Source: an uncultured Bacteroidales bacterium
Lineage (GTDB): Bacteria > Bacteroidota > Bacteroidia > Bacteroidales > UBA1715
Direction of reading: 5' to 3'
NCBI GenBank assembly: GCA_937892155.1
Contig: CALAUG010000021.1
Span: forward strand, 1-64,000
Length of the DNA: 64,000 nt
Shown here: piece after piece, positions 26,234-34,061 of the stretch
Layout: every line of letters begins with the position of its first letter
How positions within the stretch are numbered: the first letter of the stretch is position 1
Notes under the pieces: model-generated
Databases searched by the model: none
What the model was told of the DNA's origin: nothing
Seen by the model: the letters and a program-made list of their open reading frames with translations, nothing else
Made by a program: the position numbers and the translations under genes

Positions 26234-26248
26234 GGTCTAGTTTAGACC
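26234..26248. promoter_or_regulatory. Palindrome GGTCTA-N3-TAGACC, candidate SOS operator
   Basis: Perfect 6-bp arms (26234-26239 and 26243-26248) with a 3-bp centre, flanked on both sides by ATGTA. It lies 28 bp upstream of the Y-polymerase start and 20 bp from the preceding gene's terminator. Position and symmetry suit a repressor site, possibly LexA. The LexA site of this lineage is not known to me. Confidence 0.5.
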
Positions 26249-26270
26249 ATGTACTCATTCAATAGAAATG

Positions 26271-26307
26271 AAAAACCTCCCGACAAACAATGTTCACCGG
26301 GAGGTTT
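26271..26307 (-). terminator. Rho-independent terminator of nfnB
   Basis: Ten-bp perfect stem, AAACCTCCCG (26273-26282) / CGGGAGGTTT (26298-26307), 15-nt loop, with A-run giving the U-tract on the minus strand. It lies 22 bp after the nfnB stop. Confidence 0.9.
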
Positions 26308-26329
26308 GCTATATAATCGTGTTGTACGA

Positions 26330-27802
26330 TTATTTCTTAGAATTTAAGTAATCCATAATTCCTGCTGCTGCACGACGGCCGTCGCCCATTGCAAGAATAA
26401 CTGTTGCACCACCACGAACAATATCACCACCTGCGAAAATGTCAGGAATGTTACTTTGCATTGTTTCTTGGTTTACAACAATTGTACGTTTTGGAGACAT
26501 TTCCAATCCTTGAACGCTATTAGGAATCAATGGGTTAGGAGATACACCAACACTTACAACAACTAAATCAACATCAATGTCGTATTCTGAACCGGCTACA
26601 GCAACTGGTTTTCTACGTCCAGATGCATCAGGCTCGCCAAGTTCCATTTTTTGAACGCGAACTTTATTTACGTGTCCTTTTTCGTCAGCGAAGTATTCAA
26701 TTGGGTTGTTCAAGCAAAGGAATTCTACGCCTTCTTGTTGTGCGTGGTGAATTTCTTCTTTACGTGCTGGCATTTCGTCAAGAGAACGACGGTAAATAAT
26801 CATTGCTCTTTCAGCACCAAGACGTTTTGCTGTTCTTACAGAGTCCATTGCTGTGTTACCACCACCGATAACGGCCACATTCTTTCCAAAGAATGTTGGA
26901 GTATCGTAATCTGGTTTTGCTGCGCTCATCAAGTTTACACGTGTTAAGTATTCGTTTGATGAAAGGATTCCGCAGTAGTTTTCACCTGGAATTTTCATAA
27001 AGTTAGGAAGACCGGCACCACTACTTACGAAGAATGCATTGAAACCTTCTTCACGCAAATCGTCAATTGTAGCAGTATTTCCGACAACGAAATCTTTTAC
27101 GAATTTTACGCCCATTTTTTCCAAGTTGTTGATTTCTACGTCAACAATGCTGTTTGGCAGACGGAATTCAGGAATACCATATTTCAATACACCGCCAATT
27201 TCGTGCAAAGCTTCGAATACGGTAACGTCGCATCCTGCTTTTGCCAAGTCACCAGAACAAGCAAGACCGGCAGGTCCCGAACCGATAACGGCAACTTTGA
27301 ATCCATTCTTTGGAGCAACTTCCGGCAATGACATTTTGCCTGATTCACGTTCGTAATCGGCAACAAAACGTTCCAAATTACCAATTGCAACAGCAGGTTT
27401 CTTCATCTTCAAGTATGTACATTGTGATTCACATTGTTTTTCTTGAGGACAAACACGACCACAAACTGCAGGTAATGCACTTGTTTGTTTGATAACTTTG
27501 GCAGCGCCTAAGAAATCTTCATTTTCTATACATTTAATGAAACTAGGAATATGGATACCAACAGGGCAACCGTCCATACAAGTAGGATTTGGGCAGTCCA
27601 AACATCTGTGTGATTCTTGAACAGCCATTTCCTTGGTAATACCCATATTTACTTCCTTGTAGTTTTTGCTACGTTCTATAGGATCTTGTTCAGGCATAGA
27701 AATTCTTTCAATGTTGCCACGATCCTTTGCAGACATTTTTTTGCGTAATTCTTCACGCCATGCTTGTGCACGTTCTTCTTTTATTTGTTCTAAGTCCTTC
27801 AT
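26330..27802 (-). CDS. nfnB: NADH-dependent ferredoxin:NADP oxidoreductase, large subunit (GltD-like flavoprotein)
   Basis: 490 residues. N-terminal Fe-S cysteine cluster (CLDCPNPTCMDGCPVG, about 59-74, then CGRVCPQEKQCESQC), an FAD site GSGPAGLA (about 175) and an NAD(P) site GGGNTAMD (about 312), the plan shared by GltD and NfnB. Because the upstream gene is the NfnA-type flavoprotein and no large glutamate synthase subunit is nearby, the pair is best read as Nfn, which uses electron bifurcation to make NADPH from reduced ferredoxin and NADH. Databases often label it homotetrameric glutamate synthase, which remains the alternative. It follows nfnA by 9 bp. Confidence 0.85.
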   Translation of the reverse strand: MKDLEQIKEERAQAWREELRKKMSAKDRGNIERISMPEQDPIERSKNYKEVNMGITKEMAVQESHRCLDCPNPTCMDGCPVGIHIPSFIKCIENEDFLGAAKVIKQTSALPAVCGRVCPQEKQCESQCTYLKMKKPAVAIGNLERFVADYERESGKMSLPEVAPKNGFKVAVIGSGPAGLACSGDLAKAGCDVTVFEALHEIGGVLKYGIPEFRLPNSIVDVEINNLEKMGVKFVKDFVVGNTATIDDLREEGFNAFFVSSGAGLPNFMKIPGENYCGILSSNEYLTRVNLMSAAKPDYDTPTFFGKNVAVIGGGNTAMDSVRTAKRLGAERAMIIYRRSLDEMPARKEEIHHAQQEGVEFLCLNNPIEYFADEKGHVNKVRVQKMELGEPDASGRRKPVAVAGSEYDIDVDLVVVSVGVSPNPLIPNSVQGLEMSPKRTIVVNQETMQSNIPDIFAGGDIVRGGATVILAMGDGRRAAAGIMDYLNSKK

Positions 27803-27811
27803 AACGCAAAT

Positions 27812-28639
27812 TTATTTAGTAGTCTGTGAATATTTTTCGAATGCTTCTTTTTCCTCAGCTTTGTAAGCGCCCATACGCATCATCATTTCGCCGAAATCAA
27901 CTTTGTGTGCATCGAATTCTGGACCATCAACGCAAACGAATTTTGTTTGACCGTCAACAGAAACACGACAAGCACCGCACATACCAGTTCCGTCAACCAT
28001 AATGGTATTCAAACTTACATACGTTGGAATATCATATTCTTTTGTTTTTAGCGCTGCGAATTTCATCATGATGGCAGGACCGATAGCCATACAGAAATCG
28101 ATTTTCTCTTTCTTAATAGCTTTTTCCATACCAACGGTAACAACGCCTTGTTCTCCGTAAGAACCATCGTCAGTCATAATGATTACTTCGTCGGATGCCT
28201 TGCGGATTTCGTCTTCAAGAATAATCAAATCTTTGGTACGAGCAGCCAAAACGGAAATTACTTTATTTCCAGCAGCTTTCATTGCCTGAACGATTGGCAA
28301 TAGGGGAGCAACGCCAACACCACCGCCGCAACAAAGAACTGTACCGAATTTTTCAATGTGAGTTGCTTTTCCAAGTGGACCAACAACATCGTGCAAATAT
28401 TCGCCCGGATTAAGCGAAGCAACTTTGCTACTAGTAACACCAACTTTTTGAAGAATCAACGTGATTGTTCCTTTTTCGATGTTGGCACTAGAAATCGTAA
28501 GCGGAATACGTTCGCCTTTTTCGTCAACACGGACGATTACGAAGTGACCGGCTTTTCTTTTTTTCGCGATTTGAGGAGCTTCAACTTCAAGCTCTACAAC
28601 AAGTTCGGAAAGAAATTTTTTGTTAACTATCTTATTCAT
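27812..28639 (-). CDS. nfnA: NADH-dependent ferredoxin:NADP oxidoreductase, small subunit
   Basis: 275 residues from ATG 28637-28639 (an in-frame TTG further up lies inside the -7 element). Ferredoxin-reductase fold: FAD region with IPLTISSANIEKGTITLILQ-like sequence (about 46-64), NAD region around CCGGGVGVAPLLPI (about 100-113), and a C-terminal [2Fe-2S] cysteine set (GTGMCGACRVS, then FVCVDGPEFD). This is the PyrK/SudB/NfnA family. With NfnB it links ferredoxin, NADH and NADP. It has a good promoter just upstream and leads the two-gene operon. Confidence 0.88.
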   Translation of the reverse strand: MNKIVNKKFLSELVVELEVEAPQIAKKRKAGHFVIVRVDEKGERIPLTISSANIEKGTITLILQKVGVTSSKVASLNPGEYLHDVVGPLGKATHIEKFGTVLCCGGGVGVAPLLPIVQAMKAAGNKVISVLAARTKDLIILEDEIRKASDEVIIMTDDGSYGEQGVVTVGMEKAIKKEKIDFCMAIGPAIMMKFAALKTKEYDIPTYVSLNTIMVDGTGMCGACRVSVDGQTKFVCVDGPEFDAHKVDFGEMMMRMGAYKAEEKEAFEKYSQTTK

Positions 28640-28660
28640 TAGTTTTTGCTTTAAGTCCCG

Positions 28661-28689
28661 CAAAATTACAATTATTCGCTGGAAATCAA
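28661..28689 (-). promoter_or_regulatory. nfnA promoter, Bacteroidota type
   Basis: On the minus strand: TTG (28689-28687), 18 bp, TAATTTTG (28668-28661). Spacing is identical to the korA and gdhA promoters. The predicted leader is about 17 nt. Confidence 0.7.
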
Positions 28690-28865
28690 AAGAATTGGAT
28701 AAAAAGATGTTGTATTTATTTGTCGTTGGAGTAGAAGAAATATTTTAGTCCGTCAATTTGTCTTATTCGTCTGCTTTGGAAGATAAAAGGAGGGGAGTGC
28801 TCTTGCCTTATTTTCTTTATAGTTGTAGGTTGGTATTTGTTAAAAGAGTCATTTGAAACAATAAA

Positions 28866-28893
28866 AAAGGCAACTCATAAATGGGTTGCCTTT
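28866..28893 (-). terminator. Rho-independent terminator of the 28.9-35.5 kb operon
   Basis: Eleven-pair stem (one G-U): 28866-28876 pairs with 28883-28893, 6-nt loop; the A-run at 28863-28868 gives the U-tract on the minus strand. It lies 26 bp after the ion-channel stop. The 28690-28865 stretch before it holds no gene that I can support. Confidence 0.88.
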
Positions 28894-28919
28894 GGTAAAT
28901 GAGTTTTGCGATTCTTTTT

Positions 28920-29741
28920 TTAATCATTTTTTTTCCTATCCTCTTCGTCGATGGCTATTTGATAGTTGTTTATAACGGCACCAGTAACTAAGTTCAAAAG
29001 TAAAAATGCAGCTAAACAAAACCATGTTACATGATAGGTTGTAATAACAGCTGAACTTGTATTAATTAATCCATATTCTGATGCTGTGATTTGGTTATAT
29101 CTTATATCAGTCCAATCTTCTCCGGTTAGTTCTCTAAATAGTGTAAAAACAGCTTCTCCTAAATCACCAAACGGATCTGGTGCATTTGCTGGTGCGTTCG
29201 GCGCTTTTTCTATGTACAATTCGTAATTTTTTAGTTTTTCATTCTCTAATGTTGTAGGGTCTGGCAATCGGAACATGTAGACTCCAGCAATGGCGTATAA
29301 GTAAACAAAAATTAAAAAAAGTATAAGATTGTAAAACATTGATGTTAATGATTTCATCAATACTGTTACAATAAGTTTTATCTCTTTCGAAGTTCGAAGA
29401 AGTCGCAATATTCTAAATACACGCAATACACGTAATGCAGTCATCATGGAAGCATTCGCAAATAGTGTTTCGGGAATATAGCCGATTATGACTAATGTTA
29501 AATCGAATACATTCCATCCATCACAAAAAAATTTTTTTATGCTTTCGGCTGCAATAAATCGTAGAGATATTTCAATTGTAAAAATATATAAGATGACTTC
29601 CTGAATTGTACTAATTATGTGGTTGTCTGTAAAAGTTTCGACGCCAATTAAAATGGAATTTACAATGATTATTCCTACTATGAATAGTTCAAATATCTTA
29701 TTGCTCGCAATTAAAGTTGCTGTGTTTTTCAGATTGCTCAT
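28920..29741 (-). CDS. Voltage-gated-type ion channel, single six-helix domain
   Basis: 273 residues with S1-S6: six membrane helices, a clear voltage-sensor S4 (ALRVLRVFRILRLLRTSKEI, about 103-122) with arginines every third residue, and a pore loop FRELTGEDWTDI before S6 (about 240-262). This is the architecture of bacterial Nav channels (NaChBac group), which assemble as tetramers. The filter reads TGEDW rather than TLESW; TGEDW is what animal Cav channels have in domain II, so Ca2+ permeability is possible but unproven. Last gene of the eleven-gene run; 90 bp separate it from the gene before, the widest gap in the cluster. Confidence 0.88.
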   Translation of the reverse strand: MSNLKNTATLIASNKIFELFIVGIIIVNSILIGVETFTDNHIISTIQEVILYIFTIEISLRFIAAESIKKFFCDGWNVFDLTLVIIGYIPETLFANASMMTALRVLRVFRILRLLRTSKEIKLIVTVLMKSLTSMFYNLILFLIFVYLYAIAGVYMFRLPDPTTLENEKLKNYELYIEKAPNAPANAPDPFGDLGEAVFTLFRELTGEDWTDIRYNQITASEYGLINTSSAVITTYHVTWFCLAAFLLLNLVTGAVINNYQIAIDEEDRKKND

Positions 29742-29831
29742 GATTTTTATTTATTCACAGATTCTATTTTTGAATATGGGATATTTAAGGATTGATGTAA
29801 CGTATATTGCATCGAAATGAATGATAATCTC

Positions 29832-30176
29832 CTACATATTTGCTTTTACTACAGAATAAATAGAAATTATAAATATTAAAAATAGAACTCCGTTTATTAT
29901 AATATACGGAGGTACTGTAAACTTGAAAAAAGCTATTATCAGATTTGATATAAAAAACAATACGCAAAAGATAGCAGCAATAAGTTTTGAGTTAACTGCA
30001 GTACCTTGTCTTTCAAAAGAAACGCCGAGACACATGATAGATGAGCAAGCTAACATGAAAAAACTTCCTATACCAAGGAGGACAAAATTTTCACTATTTG
30101 TTATAGATACAAAAAGATAAGCAAAAAGTGCACTTAAGGCTACTGCTACTAGTGTTAAAATAGGATTTATCTTCAT
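29832..30176 (-). CDS. Small four-helix membrane protein, unknown
   Basis: 114 residues with four hydrophobic helices (about 6-24, 31-50, 65-84, 88-108) and short loops. No signal peptide distinct from the first helix, no conserved motif recognised. It follows the GYF_2 protein gene by 6 bp, so the two are translated from one mRNA. In this operon it may be a membrane partner of the channel or the SPFH protein; that is inference from position only. Confidence 0.65.
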   Translation of the reverse strand: MKINPILTLVAVALSALFAYLFVSITNSENFVLLGIGSFFMLACSSIMCLGVSFERQGTAVNSKLIAAIFCVLFFISNLIIAFFKFTVPPYIIINGVLFLIFIISIYSVVKANM

Positions 30177-30182
30177 AGTTTA

Positions 30183-30524
30183 TTATTTATCAAATGGCGG
30201 GGGCATCAGTGCCACTAATTTTAATATTTCAGGTAATTGTTCTGCAGTTTTCCAGTTCGTAAAGCCGGGTTTCCAGATGTAGGAATCCTTCGTTACTTGT
30301 TTGTTTGCAATAAGGTTTGATAATTCTTGTTCTGATATTGGACCAACTTGTTTATTATCAATTATTACATAATAAAATTGCTGGGATTGTAGTGGGTTCA
30401 TTACACCAGGTACTTGCATGTTTTGCATTGCATAATTCATAGTTTGAACCATTTGGCGAGCCATTGCTAAGCCCATGCCAAACTCCACTAATCGATCAAT
30501 TGAGAAAAAACTGTCTTCATTCAT
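30183..30524 (-). CDS. GYF_2 domain protein
   Basis: 113 residues. Residues 50-105 form a GYF_2 domain (YYVIIDNKQVGPISEQEL, then YIWKPGFTNWKTAEQLPEI), a presumed protein-interaction module for proline-rich or other peptides. The N-terminal 45 residues hold one helix with many Met and Gln, like the linker of the SPFH protein encoded 1 kb upstream, whose C-terminus carries the same domain. The two probably act in one complex. Ends PPPFDK, a short proline motif similar to the PPPPPAM end of the SPFH protein. Confidence 0.75.
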   Translation of the reverse strand: MNEDSFFSIDRLVEFGMGLAMARQMVQTMNYAMQNMQVPGVMNPLQSQQFYYVIIDNKQVGPISEQELSNLIANKQVTKDSYIWKPGFTNWKTAEQLPEILKLVALMPPPFDK

Positions 30525-30533
30525 ATTTATATA

Positions 30534-30728
30534 TTATAATCCGATTAGACCCTTTATAAAATTCCAAATTCCTTCTTTTGCTTTGTCCTTAGTTTCGGTA
30601 ACGAATTCGGATTCATTTATTTTTTCTTTGATGTTGTTCTTAACATCGCTTTTAATGTCATCAACGATGCCAGATTTTTTTATTGCTTCAACAACAGCTT
30701 GTTGTGTATCTATATCTTGTGTACTCAT
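30534..30728 (-). CDS. Small acidic helical protein, unknown
   Basis: 64 residues from ATG 30726-30728. Mostly charged helix (AVVEAIKKSGIVDDIKSDVK), ending in a short hydrophobic stretch (GIWNFIKGLIGL) that may be amphipathic and membrane-associated. No family recognised. It lies 9 bp upstream of the GYF_2 protein gene in the same direction, and its reading frame is well kept, which supports a real gene. Confidence 0.6.
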   Translation of the reverse strand: MSTQDIDTQQAVVEAIKKSGIVDDIKSDVKNNIKEKINESEFVTETKDKAKEGIWNFIKGLIGL

Positions 30729-30744
30729 TGTCTTATTTTTTTTA

Positions 30745-30770
30745 AAACGGCAGGAATGACCCTGCCGTTT
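30745..30770 (-). terminator. Hairpin inside the operon, attenuator or processing site
   Basis: Perfect 10-bp stem AAACGGCAGG (30745-30754) / CCTGCCGTTT (30761-30770), 6-nt loop. On the minus strand it is followed by only four T before A-rich sequence, so it may be a partial terminator that lowers expression of the distal genes, or an RNA-stabilising end. Confidence 0.5.
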
Positions 30771-30777
30771 AATTTAA

Positions 30778-31068
30778 TTAAGCTGTAACCATGCTATAAA
30801 TGTTCCATGCAGCCCATGCAAAATCGACGATGGCCCATTTTATAGTTGTTTTTGTCTTTAATGGTTTTACCGTGAAAATCAATATTGCCAATGCTAATGT
30901 TGCAATGGTGATAAACCAAATGGCAGTTTCAGCACCAGAAAACATCGTAGATAAATTTCCACTTGTTATGGCTTTATAGCAAAGGAAAAAGTAAACGGCA
31001 ATTAATACTATTTCAATAATTGAAACTATTAATCCAGCTTTGATATTTTTTTTTGTTGATTCTTCCAT
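30778..31068 (-). CDS. Small membrane protein, unknown
   Basis: 96 residues with three hydrophobic segments (about 11-30, 46-65, 77-94) after a charged start (MEESTKKNIKAG). No family recognised. It follows the hendecad lipoprotein gene by 17 bp and precedes an internal hairpin, so it belongs to the promoter-proximal, probably better expressed half of the operon. Confidence 0.6.
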   Translation of the reverse strand: MEESTKKNIKAGLIVSIIEIVLIAVYFFLCYKAITSGNLSTMFSGAETAIWFITIATLALAILIFTVKPLKTKTTIKWAIVDFAWAAWNIYSMVTA

Positions 31069-31085
31069 AATTGTGTAGAATGAGA

Positions 31086-31511
31086 TTATTTCATAGAATT
31101 CATCATGTCTAATGCTGCACCAGCAGCTTTCATAGCATCTTCAGGATCGTCTGAATAAGCTGCTTTAGCAGCTTTACTATATGCGTCTACAGCTTTTTTT
31201 GAGGTTTCAAGAGCTTTTTTTACATCCTCATCTTCAGTAGCTTCATCCAATGTTTTTTTTGCAGATGATACAGCATCATTGATTGCATTGGATGCTTCGT
31301 CAACTACATCTGATGTAGCATCTTCCATTGCATCAACAGCTCCAGATGTAGCGTCTTTCATTGCATCAACAGCTTCTGATGTCGCTGATTTCATTTCTTC
31401 TACTGCTGCAGAATACTCGTCTTTTGAATCTTTTGTGTTTGAAGAAGATTCACCTGAACATGCAAACATGAATGCTGCACATACAGGAATTAATAATAAT
31501 GTTTTTTTCAT
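31086..31511 (-). CDS. Lipoprotein with 11-residue helical repeats
   Basis: 141 residues. Signal peptide with lipobox MFAC (Cys18), so lipid-anchored. The mature protein is one long Ala/Asp/Glu/Lys-rich helix with an obvious 11-residue period (for example AMKDATSGAVD then AMEDATSDVVD), as in LEA-type stress proteins, apolipoproteins and YtxH-like proteins. Such hendecads lie on membrane surfaces or form coiled coils. It may bind or shield the envelope under stress. Located in the middle of the SPFH/TerB operon, 71 bp after the SPFH gene. Confidence 0.75.
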   Translation of the reverse strand: MKKTLLLIPVCAAFMFACSGESSSNTKDSKDEYSAAVEEMKSATSEAVDAMKDATSGAVDAMEDATSDVVDEASNAINDAVSSAKKTLDEATEDEDVKKALETSKKAVDAYSKAAKAAYSDDPEDAMKAAGAALDMMNSMK

Positions 31512-31582
31512 AAAAATAAATATTTATAAATGCCTACTCTGTTATGGATTTTCGGTATCCTCCATTTCATATTATTTAATTC

Positions 31583-32920
31583 TTACATTGCTGGTGGTGG
31601 AGGAGGGACAGCCCCAAATAATTGAGATAATTCTTGAACATTACCAGCAAGTTCCCAATTTGCCATACCTTGTTTCCAAACATATGTGTTGGTTGTTAAT
31701 TGTCCATTTTGTACCATTTGTGCAAGTTGTTGCATATTATATGGACCTGAATTTTGACCATTAATAGAAACATTGTATTGTACTTGAGGTGGAGCGGGAG
31801 GGGTATTCATTGCCTGATTCATGTTTTGTCCCATGTTATTCATCATGCCTGCCATTTGCTGACCCATAGCTCCTCCCATCATCATTCCGGTCATCATTCC
31901 AGCAGGATTCATTCCGCCGCCGTTGCCACCATTCATGCTGCCCATTTGACCAAGGTTGCTTGCTGCAGTCTGTAGTACATTTGTTTGTTGATCAAGAGCA
32001 TGTGCCCCCATAAAGTTGGTTTCCGTTTGCAAGCGTTGTGCACGTTGAGCTTCTTCTCTTTGAATACGTAAGGTCTCTTCCATGTTTTGAGCATTGATAT
32101 TTTGCATATCCTGTGCATTTTTTATGTTGAGATCTGTTTGTGCACTAATTGTTTTTGCTTGTTGCTCTGCTGTTACTTTACGAAGTTCTGCATAACCGTC
32201 ACTTTCCTTGTCTGGCTCAATTGTTGCCAAATCAAAACCTTTCATGTTTACACCAAAATCAGATTCTAATCTTGGTTTTAGATGTTGTGCTATGATTTCG
32301 TTTATATCAAGGATTTTCCTTTCCATTTGGAGAACAGGAATACCATTGTCAGCTGGAATGTTAGTGATGACACCCTTTACATATTTAATAACTGCATCTT
32401 TTACTTGTGTCTTGAATTCTTCCAATTCAAAGTTTATTAAACGATGAAGTTTTATGAATGCTTTATAATCTGTGATATTAAATGTGATGGTGCCTCGCGC
32501 AGACATAGGAACTGCAAAATCTAAAAATCTTGGATCAAATACATCAAAATATGGTACGGCAAATTTTATTTGTATTATACCAGATAGGTTAATGTAATAG
32601 ATTTCTGCTTGGAATGGTGTGGCGCCTCCAAAAGCTAATCCAACGATACCGGAAAGAATAGGAAAGTTTGCTGTTTTTATTGTGTCGTCGTATGGTCCTA
32701 CAATAAAATCCTGCATAGAACCATCTTTTTGTTTGTACACGAATACAGCGACTTCTCCATCTTTAACTCTCAGACTACTACCAAAACGTATAGAATTTTC
32801 TTTGTTAGTTGAATTTAAATCAGCACCTGCAGGACGCCATTTCCATACTAGATATTCCGCTTCATCACAGCGGATGACATCCATCAATCCACCTTCTTTT
32901 CCTTTACTAAATAAACCCAT
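31583..32920 (-). CDS. SPFH (band-7) domain protein with C-terminal GYF_2 domain
   Basis: 445 residues. SPFH/band-7 core (about 15-230) resembling the YdjI-type cytoplasmic SPFH proteins, a helical coiled segment (about 235-305; KVTAEQQAKTISAQTDLNIK), a flexible Met/Gly/Asn/Gln-rich linker (about 310-375), then GYF_2 (about 378-432; YNVSINGQNSGPYNMQQL, then VWKQGMANWELAG) and a PPPPPAM tail. No N-terminal membrane anchor is seen. In Bacillus the relative YdjI is encoded with a zinc-ribbon membrane protein, YdjG, and acts in PspA-linked membrane stress; here too a zinc-ribbon membrane protein gene lies 18 bp upstream. Likely scaffold of the operon's complex. Confidence 0.85.
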   Translation of the reverse strand: MGLFSKGKEGGLMDVIRCDEAEYLVWKWRPAGADLNSTNKENSIRFGSSLRVKDGEVAVFVYKQKDGSMQDFIVGPYDDTIKTANFPILSGIVGLAFGGATPFQAEIYYINLSGIIQIKFAVPYFDVFDPRFLDFAVPMSARGTITFNITDYKAFIKLHRLINFELEEFKTQVKDAVIKYVKGVITNIPADNGIPVLQMERKILDINEIIAQHLKPRLESDFGVNMKGFDLATIEPDKESDGYAELRKVTAEQQAKTISAQTDLNIKNAQDMQNINAQNMEETLRIQREEAQRAQRLQTETNFMGAHALDQQTNVLQTAASNLGQMGSMNGGNGGGMNPAGMMTGMMMGGAMGQQMAGMMNNMGQNMNQAMNTPPAPPQVQYNVSINGQNSGPYNMQQLAQMVQNGQLTTNTYVWKQGMANWELAGNVQELSQLFGAVPPPPPAM

Positions 32921-32938
32921 TTTCTTACGTGTTATAGA

Positions 32939-34012
32939 TTAAAGAATATCGTTGTTAACAGCATCTATGCCTTTTTTGATTAAAATGGCAAAAACACAGA
33001 CTCCTACAAATCCAAGTGTTGCAAGTCCACCAGAAACAATACAACCAATTATGAAAATTATAAATGATACTCCCAAGCCAATACCTCTCCAGCTTTTGAA
33101 TACTGATAATATCTTTTCTTTTTTTGCGTTTTTTTCTGCTTGGAGCTCAGCTTCAATCTTTCCGTGTAATTCTTGTGGAATTTTTGTGAATCGTTTGTAG
33201 TTTTTGGGTAATCTTTTCATTAATGAGATAACCGTGTTTGTTGCTTGCTCAAGAAATGTTTTGTCGTTTCCTGACATCATAACAATCTTTTGATAGACTT
33301 GGTCTGCTTTTTGAATCCAAACTTCCTCTTCCTTGCCAATCACACCATCGTTATCATAAGCGTTACTAGTAGCCATTGCTAATAGTTCTAACAAATCCTC
33401 TTTGGTATTTGGGACAGGGAAGTTCTTTATCACATTGGCTTTCTCGGCCATTATCTTTCTCTCAATTTCTTTAGACTGTTCGTTTAGTTGTCTCATCAAA
33501 TCTTCACGTTCCTCATCTTGTCTTTCTTTTTTACTACCATTGCCGAAAATATCTACAGCGGCATTTAATACACCACTTCCGCTATTATGTCTGGCCGATA
33601 GTTCGTTAAGACTTTGTGTTTTTACTTTTTCAAAATCTGCAAGTTCTTTCGACTTTTTCATTTCTATTTGTTGCAGCATTTCAAAAAGTTGATTTGCACT
33701 TTTGACAGACTCAATACCTTTAAATTCGAAACCACATTCTGGACATTTTGATTGGAAACCAGATATTGGTGCACCGCAAGCTGGACATTTTTGCACAACA
33801 CCATATTTGTTTGACTGTGGGTTTTGTGCAGGTTTCTCAGCTTCTTTCTTTTTGTTCATTTCAAAAATTCGAGAGTTCAAAACCATCTCAAATTCGTCTT
33901 TGTCAATGCCGAAAGCTTCTGCTTTCTTTATCAGAACGTTTTTTTCACTATCAGTGACTTCTCCATCTGCTAGAGCGGCGGAAATCAAATTTTCAAGTTC
34001 TTCGTTATACAT
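32939..34012 (-). CDS. TerB-like, zinc-ribbon, coiled-coil membrane protein
   Basis: 357 residues. A TerB-like acidic helical domain at 1-55 (LADGEVTDSEKNVL), a zinc ribbon with Cys76/Cys79 and Cys90/Cys93 (CPACG...CPECG), coiled coil (about 105-200), a second TerB-like or EF-like helical stretch (about 205-265; YDNDGVIGKEEEVWIQKA) and two C-terminal membrane helices (about 308-350). It is anchored by its C-terminus with the rest in the cytoplasm. TerB domains mark tellurite/stress systems, and zinc-ribbon membrane proteins accompany SPFH proteins, so it is probably the membrane receptor for the SPFH protein encoded 18 bp downstream. Confidence 0.8.
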   Translation of the reverse strand: MYNEELENLISAALADGEVTDSEKNVLIKKAEAFGIDKDEFEMVLNSRIFEMNKKKEAEKPAQNPQSNKYGVVQKCPACGAPISGFQSKCPECGFEFKGIESVKSANQLFEMLQQIEMKKSKELADFEKVKTQSLNELSARHNSGSGVLNAAVDIFGNGSKKERQDEEREDLMRQLNEQSKEIERKIMAEKANVIKNFPVPNTKEDLLELLAMATSNAYDNDGVIGKEEEVWIQKADQVYQKIVMMSGNDKTFLEQATNTVISLMKRLPKNYKRFTKIPQELHGKIEAELQAEKNAKKEKILSVFKSWRGIGLGVSFIIFIIGCIVSGGLATLGFVGVCVFAILIKKGIDAVNNDIL

Positions 34013-34061
34013 ATTCTTTTTTAATATTTAGTACTATATATGAGTGTATATAAGTTTGCAG

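Noticed and set aside
26330..27802. Glutamate synthase small subunit (gltD) as the primary call
   Set aside because: No gltB-type large subunit nearby and the gene is paired with an NfnA-type flavoprotein; Nfn fits better, though the label is kept as an alternative.
28690..28865. Small RNA or gene between nfnA and the channel gene
   Set aside because: No convincing frame, promoter plus hairpin unit or conserved fold; the only structure is the channel operon terminator.
31279..31764. 161-codon Ser/Ala-rich frame on the plus strand
   Set aside because: It is antisense to the hendecad lipoprotein; its repeats are only the mirror of that gene's periodic codons.
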